64,000 nucleotides of DNA from Pseudomonadota bacterium (GTDB taxonomy: Bacteria > Pseudomonadota > Gammaproteobacteria > Burkholderiales > Rhodocyclaceae), in contig JAFEDJ010000029.1 in assembly GCA_018241685.1 (NCBI GenBank), forward strand, positions 1 through 64,000. The letters are read 5' to 3'. Position numbers and translations under genes: made by a program. Within the stretch, counting starts at the first letter, position 1, and every line of letters starts with the position of its first letter. Of the stretch, positions 41,785 to 51,534 are shown piece after piece. A model generated the notes under the pieces. That model was not told where the DNA came from. It saw only the letters and a program-made list of their open reading frames with translations, and did no database searches.

Positions 41785-42627
41785 TTACGGCGCGATGCCT
41801 TGCGGGTGGCTGTACACCACCAGCCGGCGGTCGCGGGCGAAGCCGGCCAGCGTGACGCCAGTGTCGGTGGCGAGGCGGATCGCCAGCGCAGTGGGCGCCG
41901 AGACGGCGATCAGCGTGCGGATGCCGACGGCAGCGACTTTTTGCACCATCTCGTAGCTGGCGCGGCTGGAGACCAGCACGAAACCGTCCTCCGTGGGCCG
42001 CCCCTGGCGGGCCAGGTGGCCGAGCAGCTTGTCGAGGGCGTTGTGGCGGCCGACGTCCTCGCGCAGCGCGTGGATGCGCCCGCCCCGATCCATCCACGCG
42101 GCGGCATGCACGGCGCCGGTGGCGTGACGCAGGCGCTGCCAGCCGGGCAGTTCGGCCAGGCCGTGGCCGATGGCGGCGGCGGGAACCGGCTCGCCGGGCG
42201 GCAGCGGCGCAAGCGGGCGGGCGAGGGCGTCGAGGCTCTCCAGCCCGCACAGGCCGCAGCCGGTGCGGCCGGCCAGGTTGCGGCGGCGTTCCTTGAGGGC
42301 CACGAAGCGTTCGGAGGCGATCTGCAGGCGCAGCTCGATGCCCTTCGGATGCGGGTGCTGCTCGCTGTCGTAGAGCTCGCCGCGGGTGGCCAGGATGCCT
42401 TCGCTGAGGCTGAAGCCGAGGGCCAGGTCGTCCAGGTCGGACGGCGTGGCCAGCAGCACGGCGTGGGAGATGCCGTTGAAGACCAGCGCCACCGGTACTT
42501 CCTCGATGACTTCGTCGATGTCGCTGCGGGCCTGGTCGCCATCCACGCGCAGCACCGCGGTCTGACGGGTGGTGGGCCAGGTGTATTCGCTGTCGGCGGC
42601 GGGGAGGGGGCAGGAGGGGGTGTTCAT
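41785..42627 (-). CDS. fdhD: Formate dehydrogenase accessory sulfurtransferase FdhD
   Basis: 280 residues. Transfers sulfur from the cysteine desulfurase IscS to the molybdenum cofactor of formate dehydrogenase. The catalytic CxxC is CGLC (Cys124, Cys127), followed by the conserved block TGAVHAAAW, REDVGRHNALDKLLG and SSRASYEMVQKVA, all FdhD signatures. Shows that the organism makes a molybdenum (or tungsten) formate dehydrogenase, a user of the metal imported by the mod island, though the enzyme itself is not in the window. Confidence 0.95.
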   Translation of the reverse strand: MNTPSCPLPAADSEYTWPTTRQTAVLRVDGDQARSDIDEVIEEVPVALVFNGISHAVLLATPSDLDDLALGFSLSEGILATRGELYDSEQHPHPKGIELRLQIASERFVALKERRRNLAGRTGCGLCGLESLDALARPLAPLPPGEPVPAAAIGHGLAELPGWQRLRHATGAVHAAAWMDRGGRIHALREDVGRHNALDKLLGHLARQGRPTEDGFVLVSSRASYEMVQKVAAVGIRTLIAVSAPTALAIRLATDTGVTLAGFARDRRLVVYSHPQGIAP

Positions 42628-42696
42628 CGGTGGAGCCGCGGGTTGGCGTGAGGGCGTCGCCCCATTGTAGCGGCGGCCACGGCCACGGGGCCGCTT

Positions 42697-44544
42697 TCAG
42701 GCGTGGGCGATGCGTGGGCCGCCGAGTTGGCGGGCCCGCAGCGCGCGCGCATCGGCCAGCGCCAGCAGGCCGTCGGCGTCGTCGGCGTCCTGCGGGAAGA
42801 TGGCAATGCCGACGTGCGTGCCGAGCAGCGTGTAGGGGGTACTGTCACCGAAGGGGCGGTCGAGGGCGGCCAGCACCTTGGCGGCGACCTGGTCGGCATC
42901 GGCTGGGCGCTCCAGCTCGGCGAGCAGGATCACGAAGTCGTTGTCGTCCAGGCGGGCCACCGTGTCGCAGGCCCGCACGCAGGCACGCAGGCGGCTGGCG
43001 GTGTCGAGCAGCTGGCGGTCGCCGGCGGCCTGGCCGTCGAATTCATCCACGCCCTTGAAGTCGTTGAGATCCACCAGCACCACGCCGACCTGACCGTGCT
43101 GGCGCTGAGCGCGGGTGATTGCCTGGCGCAGCCGATCGGTGAGCAGGCGCCGGTTGGGCAGGCCGGTGAGGGCATCGTGGTAGGCGAGGTGGCGCACCCG
43201 CTCGTTGCCACGCACCTGTTCGGTGACGTCCAGCGCGATGCCGTGGTGGCCAATGAAGGCGCCGTGTTCATTGACGCGAGGCATGCCGCAGATGCTGAGC
43301 CAGCGGGGCTGACGCTCGTCGTCAGGGACTTCGAGGAGCAGGTTGCGAAAGCCGTGGCGATTCTCGAAGGCGCGCAGCGTGGCGGCCTGGCCGGCGGGTA
43401 CGCCGTCGGCCCGGTGGAAATGCCACCAGTGGCGGCCGATGCTGTCCGCCAGGTGGTCGTCGTCGGCGCCGTGGCGGGTGATGCGGGTCAGGCGGTGCTG
43501 GGTGTCGGTCTGCCAGTACCAGTCGGCGCTGTGGCCGAGCAGGTCGTGCAGCTGGGCGCTGGCCAGTTGCTGGCGGGCCGTTGCGCCGACCCGTTCGCTG
43601 ATGTCGCTGACGATCCACACCACCTGTCGCGGCGTCGGGCCCGGATCCACCGCCTGGGCGGCGATGTCGGCCCAGAAGACGCTGCCGTCGCCGCGGCGCA
43701 GGCGAGCGGATTCCCGGTAGGGCTGGCCACGCAGGAAGGCGCTGGCGGCGGCACGGGCATGGCGCCGCCATTCGCGACGGTCGGCCAGCCAGGAGGCCAG
43801 GCGGCGGCCGGCGATGTTGCCGGGGCCGTCGTGGATGAGTTCGGCAAAGCGCTGGTTGCTGTGTGCCACCCGACCGCCGTGGGATAGCACGATGGCCTCG
43901 CTGGCGTGGTCGAGCATGGTCTGGTGGCGGCGCCAGTGTTCGCCATCCGGCAGCTGCGTGGCGCGCAGGCTGCCGTGCAGCAGGTCATTGATGGCCACCG
44001 CGAGCAGCGCGAAGACGCCCAGCCACAGCCCCGCCAGCGGCAGGGCCGGCGGCGGGCTGGCGAGGGTCTGGATGAACAGCGGGAGCAGGGCGGCGCCGGT
44101 GAAGATCGCGTAGGTGCCGCGGCTGCGCGCCAGTACGCCGGCCCCTGCGACGATCACTCCGCCGAGGATGAGGAACAGCGTCAGCTGGGCGTGGGGGCTG
44201 GATTCGTAGGGGCCGAGCAAGGACAGGGTGCCCCAGGCGGCCCCCGCAAGAAGGGCGCCGACGCTGGCCAGGTAGGTCTGCAGTGCGCGGTCGTCGGCCT
44301 GGGCGGCGCTGCTGCGCCGGCGCAGGGGTTGGGTGGCCAGCAGTAGCTGGATGCTGCCGGTGCCCAGCCACCAGGCCAGCAGCGGGTAGGGCTGGGACAG
44401 CTGCGGCCACAGGGCGGCGACGGCCAGGATACAGGCCAGTTGGGAGATGACGTGGACGCGGAAGCGGGCCCAATTGCGCCGGTTGCTGTCGGCAGGCGCC
44501 AGCAGTAAGGACGGATTGGGTGGAAGAATGCAGCCTGACTTCAT
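42697..44544 (-). CDS. Membrane PAS-PAS-GGDEF protein with degenerate GGDEF motif
   Basis: 615 residues: five to six N-terminal membrane helices (~25-190), two PAS regions (~205-315 with HASEAIVLSHGGRVAHSNQRF, and ~325-440), then a GGDEF-fold domain (YHDALTGLPNRRLLTDRL... to the end). The active-site loop reads DDNDF (533-537) instead of GGDEF, so cyclase activity is unlikely; it may be a c-di-GMP or GTP sensor, or purely a signal-coupling domain. No EAL domain follows. Start at MKSGC is uncertain: no clear ribosome-binding site, and an ATG 15 codons upstream is also possible. Confidence 0.85.
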   Translation of the reverse strand: MKSGCILPPNPSLLLAPADSNRRNWARFRVHVISQLACILAVAALWPQLSQPYPLLAWWLGTGSIQLLLATQPLRRRSSAAQADDRALQTYLASVGALLAGAAWGTLSLLGPYESSPHAQLTLFLILGGVIVAGAGVLARSRGTYAIFTGAALLPLFIQTLASPPPALPLAGLWLGVFALLAVAINDLLHGSLRATQLPDGEHWRRHQTMLDHASEAIVLSHGGRVAHSNQRFAELIHDGPGNIAGRRLASWLADRREWRRHARAAASAFLRGQPYRESARLRRGDGSVFWADIAAQAVDPGPTPRQVVWIVSDISERVGATARQQLASAQLHDLLGHSADWYWQTDTQHRLTRITRHGADDDHLADSIGRHWWHFHRADGVPAGQAATLRAFENRHGFRNLLLEVPDDERQPRWLSICGMPRVNEHGAFIGHHGIALDVTEQVRGNERVRHLAYHDALTGLPNRRLLTDRLRQAITRAQRQHGQVGVVLVDLNDFKGVDEFDGQAAGDRQLLDTASRLRACVRACDTVARLDDNDFVILLAELERPADADQVAAKVLAALDRPFGDSTPYTLLGTHVGIAIFPQDADDADGLLALADARALRARQLGGPRIAHA

Positions 44545-44756
44545 GCGAGGGATGGGAACGTGGCAGTTGCACTGGGCTTTGACGCGCATGGGTTTCGCGC
44601 GGCTGTCGGGGGCTGCGACAATGGCGGGTGATGGGCCTGCGCAGGAATCCGGGATTATCCCGGCACCGGGCGGTCGGAGGAATATGCCAAAAGTCATAAG
44701 ATATGTGTTTGGATTTGCATTTCGTGGCGCCGGGGCGCTTTTGATGGAGCGCGCGC

Positions 44757-45683
44757 ATGAGTCTTGAGGCGGATGCGGGGCGTGGGCTGGTGGTCGGCCG
44801 CTTCGCCCCGTCGCCGAGCGGCCCGCTGCATTTCGGGTCCCTGGTGGCGGCCCTCGGCAGCTGCCTGTCGGCGCGCAGCCAGGGCGGGCAGTGGCTGCTG
44901 CGCATCGAGGATGTCGATACGCCGCGCTGTGTGCCCGGTGCCGCCGAAGGCATCCTGCGCACGCTGGAGCGCTTCGGCTTCGAATGGGATGGTCCGGTGG
45001 TCTGGCAGAGCGCCCGGGGCGCCGCCTACCGGGATGCTTTCGCGCGCCTGCAGGCGGCGGGCCGGATCTTCGGCTGTGCGTGCACCCGCAAGGAGATGGC
45101 CGATTCGGCGCTGGCCCGGGACGGCACGCGGCGCTATCCCGGCACCTGCCGCGATGGCCTGCCGCCAAGCCGTGCGGCGCGGGCCTACCGCCTGCGCGTG
45201 GAGCCCGGCACGGTGAGCTTCGACGACCGCGTGCAGGGGACCATCGCCGAGGATGTCGCCGCTGACGTGGGGGACTTCGTGCTGCTGCGCGCCGATGGCC
45301 TGTTCGCCTACCAGCTGGCCGTGGTGGTGGATGACGCCGAGGCGGGCATCACCGAGGTGGTCCGCGGCGCCGACCTGCTTGACTCGACCTGTCGCCAGAT
45401 CCTGCTGCAGCGCCTGCTGGACTTTCCGGTGCCGGTCTACGCCCATCTCCCGGTGGCCTGCAACGCCGCCGGCGAGAAGCTCTCCAAGCAGACCCTTGCC
45501 CGTGCGGTGGACGAGGCCGAGCCGGCCCGGCTGCTGGTGGAGGTGCTGGCCTTCCTCGGCCAGTGCCCGCCGGCCGACCTGGCCGCGTCGGGCCTGGCGG
45601 CGGTGTGGGCCTGGGGGCGCGACAACTGGTCGATGGACAAGGTGCCGCGCCGGCGCATCCAGCCGGCACCCGGCTACGCTTAG
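44757..45683 (+). CDS. gluQ: Glutamyl-Q tRNA(Asp) synthetase
   Basis: 308 residues, a truncated GluRS catalytic domain without the anticodon-binding region. RFAPSPSGPLHFGS carries the HIGH-like motif, LRIEDVDTPR follows, Cys-rich zinc segment CACTRKE...C, and EKLSKQT is the KMSKS-like loop. Attaches glutamate to queuosine in tRNA(Asp). Length fits GluQRS (about 300). The glutathione peroxidase gene follows after ~110 bases. Confidence 0.94.
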   Translation: MSLEADAGRGLVVGRFAPSPSGPLHFGSLVAALGSCLSARSQGGQWLLRIEDVDTPRCVPGAAEGILRTLERFGFEWDGPVVWQSARGAAYRDAFARLQAAGRIFGCACTRKEMADSALARDGTRRYPGTCRDGLPPSRAARAYRLRVEPGTVSFDDRVQGTIAEDVAADVGDFVLLRADGLFAYQLAVVVDDAEAGITEVVRGADLLDSTCRQILLQRLLDFPVPVYAHLPVACNAAGEKLSKQTLARAVDEAEPARLLVEVLAFLGQCPPADLAASGLAAVWAWGRDNWSMDKVPRRRIQPAPGYA

Positions 45684-45793
45684 GGGCGAGTCGTCGCGGG
45701 AGGGGGGGCGAACTCCGTGCCGGCGGGGCGGGTCCACCGGCTATCGGTTGGGAGCACGGGGCTTCCGCTGGAATGATCAGACTGGAGATACGA

Positions 45794-46405
45794 ATGAATG
45801 CAGTCCTATCCCGCGTCGTGCTGAGCGCGCTGCTGGGCCTGGCGTTGCCGGTGGCGGCGACGGAACCCGCGGCCAAGGTGGTGCCAGCAGCGCCACCGGC
45901 CCAGGAGGCCGGGCAGTCCTGCCCGGCGCTGCTTAACTACACCTTCCCGCGCCTGCAGGACGAATCTCCGCAGCCTCTGTGCCAGTACCGGGGCAAGGTG
46001 GTGCTGGTGGTCAACACCGCCAGCTATTGCGGCTTCACCGGCCAGTACGATGGCCTCGAGAAGATGTACGCCAAATATAAGGACCAGGGCCTGGTGGTGC
46101 TCGGCTTCCCGTCCAACGACTTTGGCGGCCAAGAGCCAGGCAGTAACAAGGAGATCGCCGATTTCTGCCGGCTGACCTACGGCGTCAAGTTCCCGATGCT
46201 GGGCAAGTCGGACGTGGTGGGCAGCGCCACCAATCCGCTCTACAAGCAGCTGGCCTCCATCACCGGCGAGAAGCCGAAGTGGAATTTCCACAAATACCTG
46301 ATCGACCGCAGCGGCCAGAAGGTGCTCAGTTTCCCGAGTTCGACCGCACCGGACAGCAAGACCTTCGTCACCGCCGTCGAGCGGGCCCTCGCCGAACGTC
46401 CCTGA
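45794..46405 (+). CDS. Glutathione peroxidase family protein, exported
   Basis: 203 residues with a Sec signal peptide (1-22), unusual because many bacterial GPx are cytoplasmic. Core motifs: GKVVLVVNTASYCGFTGQY with peroxidatic Cys79, LVVLGFPSNDFGGQEPG (catalytic Gln) and KWNFHKYLI (catalytic Trp/Asn). Cys rather than Sec enzyme, so probably thioredoxin-type reductant. GGAG site precedes the ATG. Protects the envelope from peroxides by family role. Confidence 0.93.
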   Translation: MNAVLSRVVLSALLGLALPVAATEPAAKVVPAAPPAQEAGQSCPALLNYTFPRLQDESPQPLCQYRGKVVLVVNTASYCGFTGQYDGLEKMYAKYKDQGLVVLGFPSNDFGGQEPGSNKEIADFCRLTYGVKFPMLGKSDVVGSATNPLYKQLASITGEKPKWNFHKYLIDRSGQKVLSFPSSTAPDSKTFVTAVERALAERP

Positions 46406-46517
46406 TCACTGGGGCGCGGGCAGCGGAGCCCGCGTCGGTGCGCTACGCTGAAAAGAGGTGGCGGCCGATCCGCGCTTGCGGACGGTGGTCTGTGGGCCAC
46501 CGGAAGCGGGAGCCGCG

Positions 46518-47303
46518 ATGACCTGGTTCGGTCCGACGAATACGCCCATCACCGACTGGCGGGGCCGGCGGGTGTGGATCATCGGTGCATCCAGGGGCAT
46601 CGGGGCGGCGCTGGCACTGGAGCTGGACCGGCGCGGCGCGCGGCTGGCCCTGTCGGCGCGCAATGCGCCGCGCCTGCGCCAGCTGGCGGCGGAACTGCAC
46701 GACGCGCTGGTCCTGCCCCTCGACGTGACCGATGCCGGCGCCTTCACGCCGGCCATGCTGGACATCCTCGATAGCTGGGGCGGCGTCGATCTGGTCATCA
46801 TCAGCGCCGGAACCTACACCCCGCTACGGGCCTGGGACCTGACCACCGACTCCGCCCGCCAGACCGTGCACACCAACCTGCTGGGCGTGATGGACGGCGT
46901 TGCCGCGGTGGTGCCCCAGTTGATCCGCCAGGGCGCCGGCGCCATCGCCATTTTCGGCGGCGTGGCCGGCTACCGGGGGCTACCCCAGGCGCTGGCCTAC
47001 GGGCCGAGCAAGGCGGCGCTGATCAACTTTGCCGAAATCCTCTATCTCGACCTCGCACCACGGGGTGTGTCGGTCTTCCTGATCAATCCCGGCTTCGTCG
47101 CCACACCGCTGGACGCCAGGAACGACCCGGAGACGGCAACGCTGATCTCGGCCGAGGACGCCGCCCGGCGCATCATCCACGGCTTCGCTGGCGGCACCTT
47201 CGAGATCCATTTCCCGCACCGCTTCACGCGGATCATGAAGGTGTTGCGCTGGCTGCCCGACCGGGTCTACTTCCACCTCATCTCGCGGGGGGATGGCCTG
47301 TAG
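46518..47303 (+). CDS. Short-chain dehydrogenase/reductase
   Basis: 261 residues, classical SDR: cofactor motif GASRGIG (~26-32), NNAG-equivalent ISAGTYT, active-site Ser region FGGVAGYRG, and Tyr161-x-x-x-Lys165 (YGPSK), then NPGFVATPLD. NAD(P)-dependent oxidoreductase of unknown substrate. Its 3' end is overlapped on the other strand by the reading frame at 46980-47690. Confidence 0.9.
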   Translation: MTWFGPTNTPITDWRGRRVWIIGASRGIGAALALELDRRGARLALSARNAPRLRQLAAELHDALVLPLDVTDAGAFTPAMLDILDSWGGVDLVIISAGTYTPLRAWDLTTDSARQTVHTNLLGVMDGVAAVVPQLIRQGAGAIAIFGGVAGYRGLPQALAYGPSKAALINFAEILYLDLAPRGVSVFLINPGFVATPLDARNDPETATLISAEDAARRIIHGFAGGTFEIHFPHRFTRIMKVLRWLPDRVYFHLISRGDGL

Positions 47304-47690
47304 CCTGGCGGGTGATTCCGGTGTGCCCAGCAGCCGCTGCAGCAGTTGGCGTTCGCGACGCAGCCAGTCCAGTTCGAGCTGGCGCAGCCGGCGCAGGCGG
47401 GTCAGCACGGCGGCCAGGAGGCTGTCGCCGGCGGGGGGCGGCGCGATCAACAGGGTGCCGTCACTGGCCGCCCGCAAGCTGGTCCAGCCGCCTTTCTCCA
47501 GTTGCAGCGGAACGCCGGGTTCGAGGATCTGCGAGGCGTGCCAAAGCTGTTCGCCGAGCCAGCGCGGCGGCGGCGTGCAAGCCAGCCGGCCGTCCTGGAC
47601 GATCAAGAGGGTGCCGGCGTCGAGCTGGAGCAGGCGCGTTTCCCCGGCATGAAAGCGCAGGCTGCGGATGGCGGAAATGGGGGCTGGCAT
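46980..47690 (-). CDS. DUF2917-type small protein, frame extended into antisense of the SDR gene
   Basis: 236-residue frame. The N-terminal ~85 residues (SLRFHAGETRLLQLDAGTLLIVQDGRLAC, then VPLQLEKGGWTSLRAASDGTLLIAPPP) look like a DUF2917 cupin-like domain, followed by a Leu/Arg-rich helix to ~130. Beyond that (from ~47303 to 46980) the frame is exactly antisense to the SDR gene and probably not genuine protein, or reflects a lost stop codon. Family function unknown. Divergent from the MocR regulator at 47867. Start MPAPIS chosen from protein pattern; ribosome-binding site weak. Confidence 0.6.
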   Translation of the reverse strand: MPAPISAIRSLRFHAGETRLLQLDAGTLLIVQDGRLACTPPPRWLGEQLWHASQILEPGVPLQLEKGGWTSLRAASDGTLLIAPPPAGDSLLAAVLTRLRRLRQLELDWLRRERQLLQRLLGTPESPARLQAIPPRDEVEVDPVGQPAQHLHDPREAVREMDLEGAASEAVDDAPGGVLGRDQRCRLRVVPGVQRCGDEAGIDQEDRHTPWCEVEIEDFGKVDQRRLARPVGQRLG

Positions 47691-47769
47691 CGTGGTGACT
47701 ACTGGCGGTGAGGAATGGCTCCAGCCTACGGATCGGAGGTTTGCACCGACAGACACAGGGCCTGACTTT

Positions 47770-47831
47770 CTGTGCCGGTACAGCGGCGCTGCCGATGGAC
47801 TGTTATGGTGCGTGTTGTGCCGATCTGTGCC
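47770..47831. promoter_or_regulatory. Repeated CTGTGCC elements upstream of the MocR gene
   Basis: CTGTGCCGGTACAG (47770-47783, itself a partial palindrome CTGT/ACAG), TTGTGCC (47815-47821) and CTGTGCC (47825-47831) lie between the divergent DUF2917 and MocR genes. MocR regulators are known to bind directly repeated sites upstream of divergent targets, so these are candidate MocR boxes. Confidence 0.4.
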
Positions 47832-47866
47832 TGTGTCGGCGCGTTCCGATCGGAGATCATCGGGCG

Positions 47867-49318
47867 ATGGAAAACGCCGAATTCGAAGACCTGCTGTATG
47901 CCCGCGTCGCCGGCCACTACCGGCGTGCGATCCATGCCGGCGTACTGGCGCCGGGAGCGCGCATGCCTTCCCTGCGCACCCTCACGCGGACCCACCAGGT
48001 CAGCCTGAGCACGGCCCTGCAGGCTTGCCGCAGCCTGGAGGATGAAGGCTTGCTGGAGGCGCGGGCCCGCTCCGGCTACTTCGTGCTGCGCCAGCGTCAC
48101 GCGCAACTGCAACCGGTACGCGAACCGGACCTGCGGCAGGCGCTGCCCGATCCGGCGTCCTTCAGCGGCATCCACGACCGGGTGTCGGATTTCGTGACCA
48201 AGTGCGAGCGTTTCCCGGTGCATACCAACCTGGCGCTGGCCTTCGGTGCGCCTGAGGCCTACCCTCAGGAGGCGCTGAAGAACGCCGCGCTGCGTGCCCT
48301 GCGGAGGCATCCCGAGGTGCTGGTCAGCCCGGTTCCGCCACAGGGCGATCCCGGCTTCCGCAAGGTGTTGGCGCAGCGCGCCTTGGCGGCCGGCATGCAG
48401 CCGACGGCGGACGAGATCCTCGTCACCCACGGATGTACCGAGGCGATCAACCTGGCCCTGCGGGCCGTTGCCCAGCCCGGTGACGTGGTTGCGGTGGAGT
48501 CGCCGACCTATTTCGGCCTGCTGCAGGTCATCGAGAGCCTGGGCTTGCGGACGCTGGAGATTCCCACCAGCCCGAGCCGCGGCCTGTCGGTGGAGGCCCT
48601 CGAGCTGGCCTTCCGGACCCATGAGCGGATCCGTGCGGTGGTGGTGGTGCCGAATTTCCAGAACCCCCTCGGTTCAGTCATGCCGGACACCGAGAAGGCC
48701 CGCCTGGTAGCCCTGTGCGAAGCCCACGGGGTCGCGCTGGTGGAGGATGACATCTATGGCGCCCTCGGGGATGACGGCCTGCCGTTGAAGAGTTGCAAGG
48801 CCTGGGACCGGACCGGCAACGTGATCTACTGCGGCTCGCTGCACAAGACGCTGGCGCCCGGCATGCGGATCGGCTGGATGATCAGCGGGCGCTGGCAGGC
48901 GCGGGTGCGCATGCTCAAGCACGCCCAGAGCCGACCCAACGACGCTCTGGCGCAGATCGCCCTCGGCGAGTTCATGGGGAGCCACGCCTTCGATCGGCAC
49001 CTGGCCCGGCTACGGCGGCTGCTCAAGGCCCAGCGGGCGTCGATGGCCGAAGCCATCGCCAGCCATTTCCCGGCGGGTACGCGCCTCAACATGCCGCGGG
49101 GCGGCATGCTGTTATGGGTGGAGATGCCGGAGGGGCGTTCGTCGCAGACGGTTTTCGAAGCCGCGCTGGCGGAGGGCATCCGCGTGGCGCCGGGGGCGAT
49201 GTTCTCCAACTCCACGCGTTTCGATCATTTCCTGCGCATCAGCTGCGGCTTTCCCTTCTCGCCGCGGATCGACGCGGCCCTGCGGCGCCTGGCGCAGATC
49301 GTGGCGGACGGCCGCTGA
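47867..49318 (+). CDS. MocR-family regulator: GntR HTH fused to PLP aminotransferase-like domain
   Basis: 483 residues. N-terminal GntR winged helix (~5-75: ARVAGHYRRAIHAGVLAPGARMPSLRTL, SLSTALQACRSLEDEGLLEAR), then a fold-type I aminotransferase domain with ILVTHGCTEAINLALRA, VVVPNFQNPLGSVM, DDIYGALG and the PLP-binding Lys327 in SLHKTLAPGMRIGW. MocR proteins sense PLP or amine metabolites and control adjacent genes; the divergent DUF2917 gene is the likely target. GGAG ribosome-binding site before MENAEF. Confidence 0.92.
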   Translation: MENAEFEDLLYARVAGHYRRAIHAGVLAPGARMPSLRTLTRTHQVSLSTALQACRSLEDEGLLEARARSGYFVLRQRHAQLQPVREPDLRQALPDPASFSGIHDRVSDFVTKCERFPVHTNLALAFGAPEAYPQEALKNAALRALRRHPEVLVSPVPPQGDPGFRKVLAQRALAAGMQPTADEILVTHGCTEAINLALRAVAQPGDVVAVESPTYFGLLQVIESLGLRTLEIPTSPSRGLSVEALELAFRTHERIRAVVVVPNFQNPLGSVMPDTEKARLVALCEAHGVALVEDDIYGALGDDGLPLKSCKAWDRTGNVIYCGSLHKTLAPGMRIGWMISGRWQARVRMLKHAQSRPNDALAQIALGEFMGSHAFDRHLARLRRLLKAQRASMAEAIASHFPAGTRLNMPRGGMLLWVEMPEGRSSQTVFEAALAEGIRVAPGAMFSNSTRFDHFLRISCGFPFSPRIDAALRRLAQIVADGR

Positions 49319-49343
49319 CGGCCGTCCGTACCACCTCTCGCCG

Positions 49344-51215
49344 CTAGATCACCAGCTGGGTGCCCAGCTCGACGACGCGGTTGTTGGGGATCTTGAAAAA
49401 GTCCGTCGCGCTGGTGGCGTTCTTCGACATGAAGGCGAACAGGCGGGCGCGCCACGGGTTGATGCGGCGGCCGAGCACGCTCGGGATGACGGTTTCGCGG
49501 GACACGTAGAAGGTCGTCTCCATCATGTCGAAGGATTCGCCGTAGCGCTTGCAGCATTGCAGGGCCTGCGGTACGTCTGGATCCTCCATGAAGCCGTAGC
49601 GGATCACGATGCGCAGGAAGCTCTTGTTCATGCGGTGCAGGTAGATGCGCTCCATCTCGTTCACGTGCGGCGTGTCGGCGGTTTCGACGGTCACCAGGGC
49701 GACCCGTTCATGCAGTATCTGGTTGTGCTTCAGGTTGTGCAGCAGCGCGGCCGGCACGCCTTCCTTCGAGCTGGTCATGAAGACCGCGGTGCCATTCACG
49801 CGGTGCACGTCGCACAGGGTGTCGAGGAAGATCGACATCGGGATGCCCTGCTTGGCGAGTTCGCGCCGCACCAGCCGGCGGCCACGACGCCAGGTGGTCA
49901 GCACGGTGAAGGAGACCAGGCCGGCGGCGATCGGGAACCAGCCGCCTTCCGGGATCTTGAGGGCATTGGCGGCGAAGAAGGCGATGTCGACCGCGAGGAA
50001 AGCGCCGGCCACCAGCGCCACTACCAATGGGTGCCAGCGCCACAGCAGGACCATCACGAAGGCCACCAGCACGGTGTCGATGAGCATCGTGCCGGTGACC
50101 GCGATGCCGTAGGCGGCAGCCAGGTTGGACGAGTTCTTGAAGCCGAGGACCAGCGCCACGACGGCCAGGTAGAGGGTCCAGTTGGTGAAGGGGACGTAGA
50201 TCTGGCCCGCTTCGGCGCCCGACGTATGGACGATCAGCATGCGTGGCAGGAAACCCATCTGCACGGCCTGGCGGGCCACCGAGAAGGCGCCGGATATGAC
50301 CGCCTGGGAGGCGATCACGGTGGCCAGCGTAGCCAGGATGACCAGCGGGATCGTGGCCCAGTTGGGACCCAGGTGGAAGAAGGGACTTTCGATGGCGGCC
50401 GGTTCGTTGAGCAGCAGGGCGCCCTGGCCGAAGTAGTTGAGCACCAGGGCCGGCAGCACGAAGCCGAACCAGGCCAGGCGGATCGGAAAGCGGCCGAAGT
50501 GGCCCATGTCGGTATACAGCGCCTCGCCGCCGGTCACCGACAGCACCACCGAGCCCAGGGCCAGGAAGGCCAGGGATGGATGATGGGTGATGAAGCCGAC
50601 CGCGTAGGCCGGATTGAGGGCGGTCAGCACCGCCGGGTGGCGGCTGATCTCGAGGATGCCGAGCAGGCCAAGGGTGGCGAACCACCCGATCATGACCGGC
50701 CCGAAGAACATGCCGACGGTGCCGGTGCCGCGCTTCTGGATGAAGAACAGCACGGTCAGGATCACCAGCGTCAGTGGTATCACATAGCGGGTGAAGTCCG
50801 GCGAGACGATCTCCAGCCCTTCCACGGCAGACAGCACCGAGATGGCCGGCGTGATCATGCTGTCGCCGTAGAACAGCGCCGCGGCGAAGATGCCCAGCAG
50901 GGATACGGCCCAGGTCACACCCCGGTTGCGGGAGTTCTCGGTGATCAGCGACAGCAGCGCAAGGGAACCGCCTTCGCCACGGTTGTCGGCGCGCATGATC
51001 ACGCTGACGTACTTGACGGTGACCAGCGCCATGATCGACCAGAACACCAGCGACAGCACGCCGAGGATGTTGTCCGGCGTGACCGGGATGGGGTGATGCC
51101 CGTTGAAGATTTCCTTGAGGGCATACAGCGGGCTGGTGCCGATGTCGCCGAAGACGACGCCGATGGCACTGATGACGATGGGGGCGAGGGGCTTTCGGGA
51201 GTGTTCGGAGGACAC
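49344..51215 (-). CDS. kup: Low-affinity potassium uptake transporter Kup
   Basis: 623 residues, twelve membrane helices plus a C-terminal cytoplasmic domain. [21 protein letters not shown] is the Kup/HAK/KT signature; [18 protein letters not shown] and [15 protein letters not shown] are conserved transport loops. GTG start (VSSEHS) is chosen because it yields the normal family length (~622) and because upstream frame residues are unrelated to the family. Proton-coupled K+ uptake at the inner membrane. The 319 bases upstream, to the Sel1 gene, contain no other gene. Confidence 0.93.
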   Translation of the reverse strand: MSSEHSRKPLAPIVISAIGVVFGDIGTSPLYALKEIFNGHHPIPVTPDNILGVLSLVFWSIMALVTVKYVSVIMRADNRGEGGSLALLSLITENSRNRGVTWAVSLLGIFAAALFYGDSMITPAISVLSAVEGLEIVSPDFTRYVIPLTLVILTVLFFIQKRGTGTVGMFFGPVMIGWFATLGLLGILEISRHPAVLTALNPAYAVGFITHHPSLAFLALGSVVLSVTGGEALYTDMGHFGRFPIRLAWFGFVLPALVLNYFGQGALLLNEPAAIESPFFHLGPNWATIPLVILATLATVIASQAVISGAFSVARQAVQMGFLPRMLIVHTSGAEAGQIYVPFTNWTLYLAVVALVLGFKNSSNLAAAYGIAVTGTMLIDTVLVAFVMVLLWRWHPLVVALVAGAFLAVDIAFFAANALKIPEGGWFPIAAGLVSFTVLTTWRRGRRLVRRELAKQGIPMSIFLDTLCDVHRVNGTAVFMTSSKEGVPAALLHNLKHNQILHERVALVTVETADTPHVNEMERIYLHRMNKSFLRIVIRYGFMEDPDVPQALQCCKRYGESFDMMETTFYVSRETVIPSVLGRRINPWRARLFAFMSKNATSATDFFKIPNNRVVELGTQLVI

Positions 51216-51492
51216 GGCCGGGCTCTTTCTTTTTTGTTGATCGGGAATGTGCTGCTTGCGGTCGCCGGTCCATTGTCCGGGTCTGGCTCCCGCCGATATT
51301 GACCTGTCGCAAGCTGGTGCTCGCGGGCGGGGCCTCATCCACGCGTGTGCGTGGGGGCAAGGCGGGCGACAGATTACACCGTACGCCGTCGTGTGGTGCC
51401 CCTGCTGCAGCGGGGGATCGACGGGCAAAGAAAAAGGTGTGCCCGCCGGCGGCGGACAGGTTGATGGCGGGGGCGGCTTCTTGACGGAGAAG

Positions 51493-51525
51493 GTGACGGA
51501 GAGTGAGGGATTCGCCCTCCGTCAC
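51493..51525. terminator. Hairpin after the Sel1-repeat gene
   Basis: GTGACGGAG / CTCCGTCAC, nine-base perfect stem with an inner GGG/CCC pairing, ten bases beyond the Sel1 gene stop. No U-tract, so termination is plausible but unproven. The rest of 51216-51534 shows only the presumed kup promoter region. Confidence 0.5.
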
Positions 51526-51534
51526 AGGGGCTGC

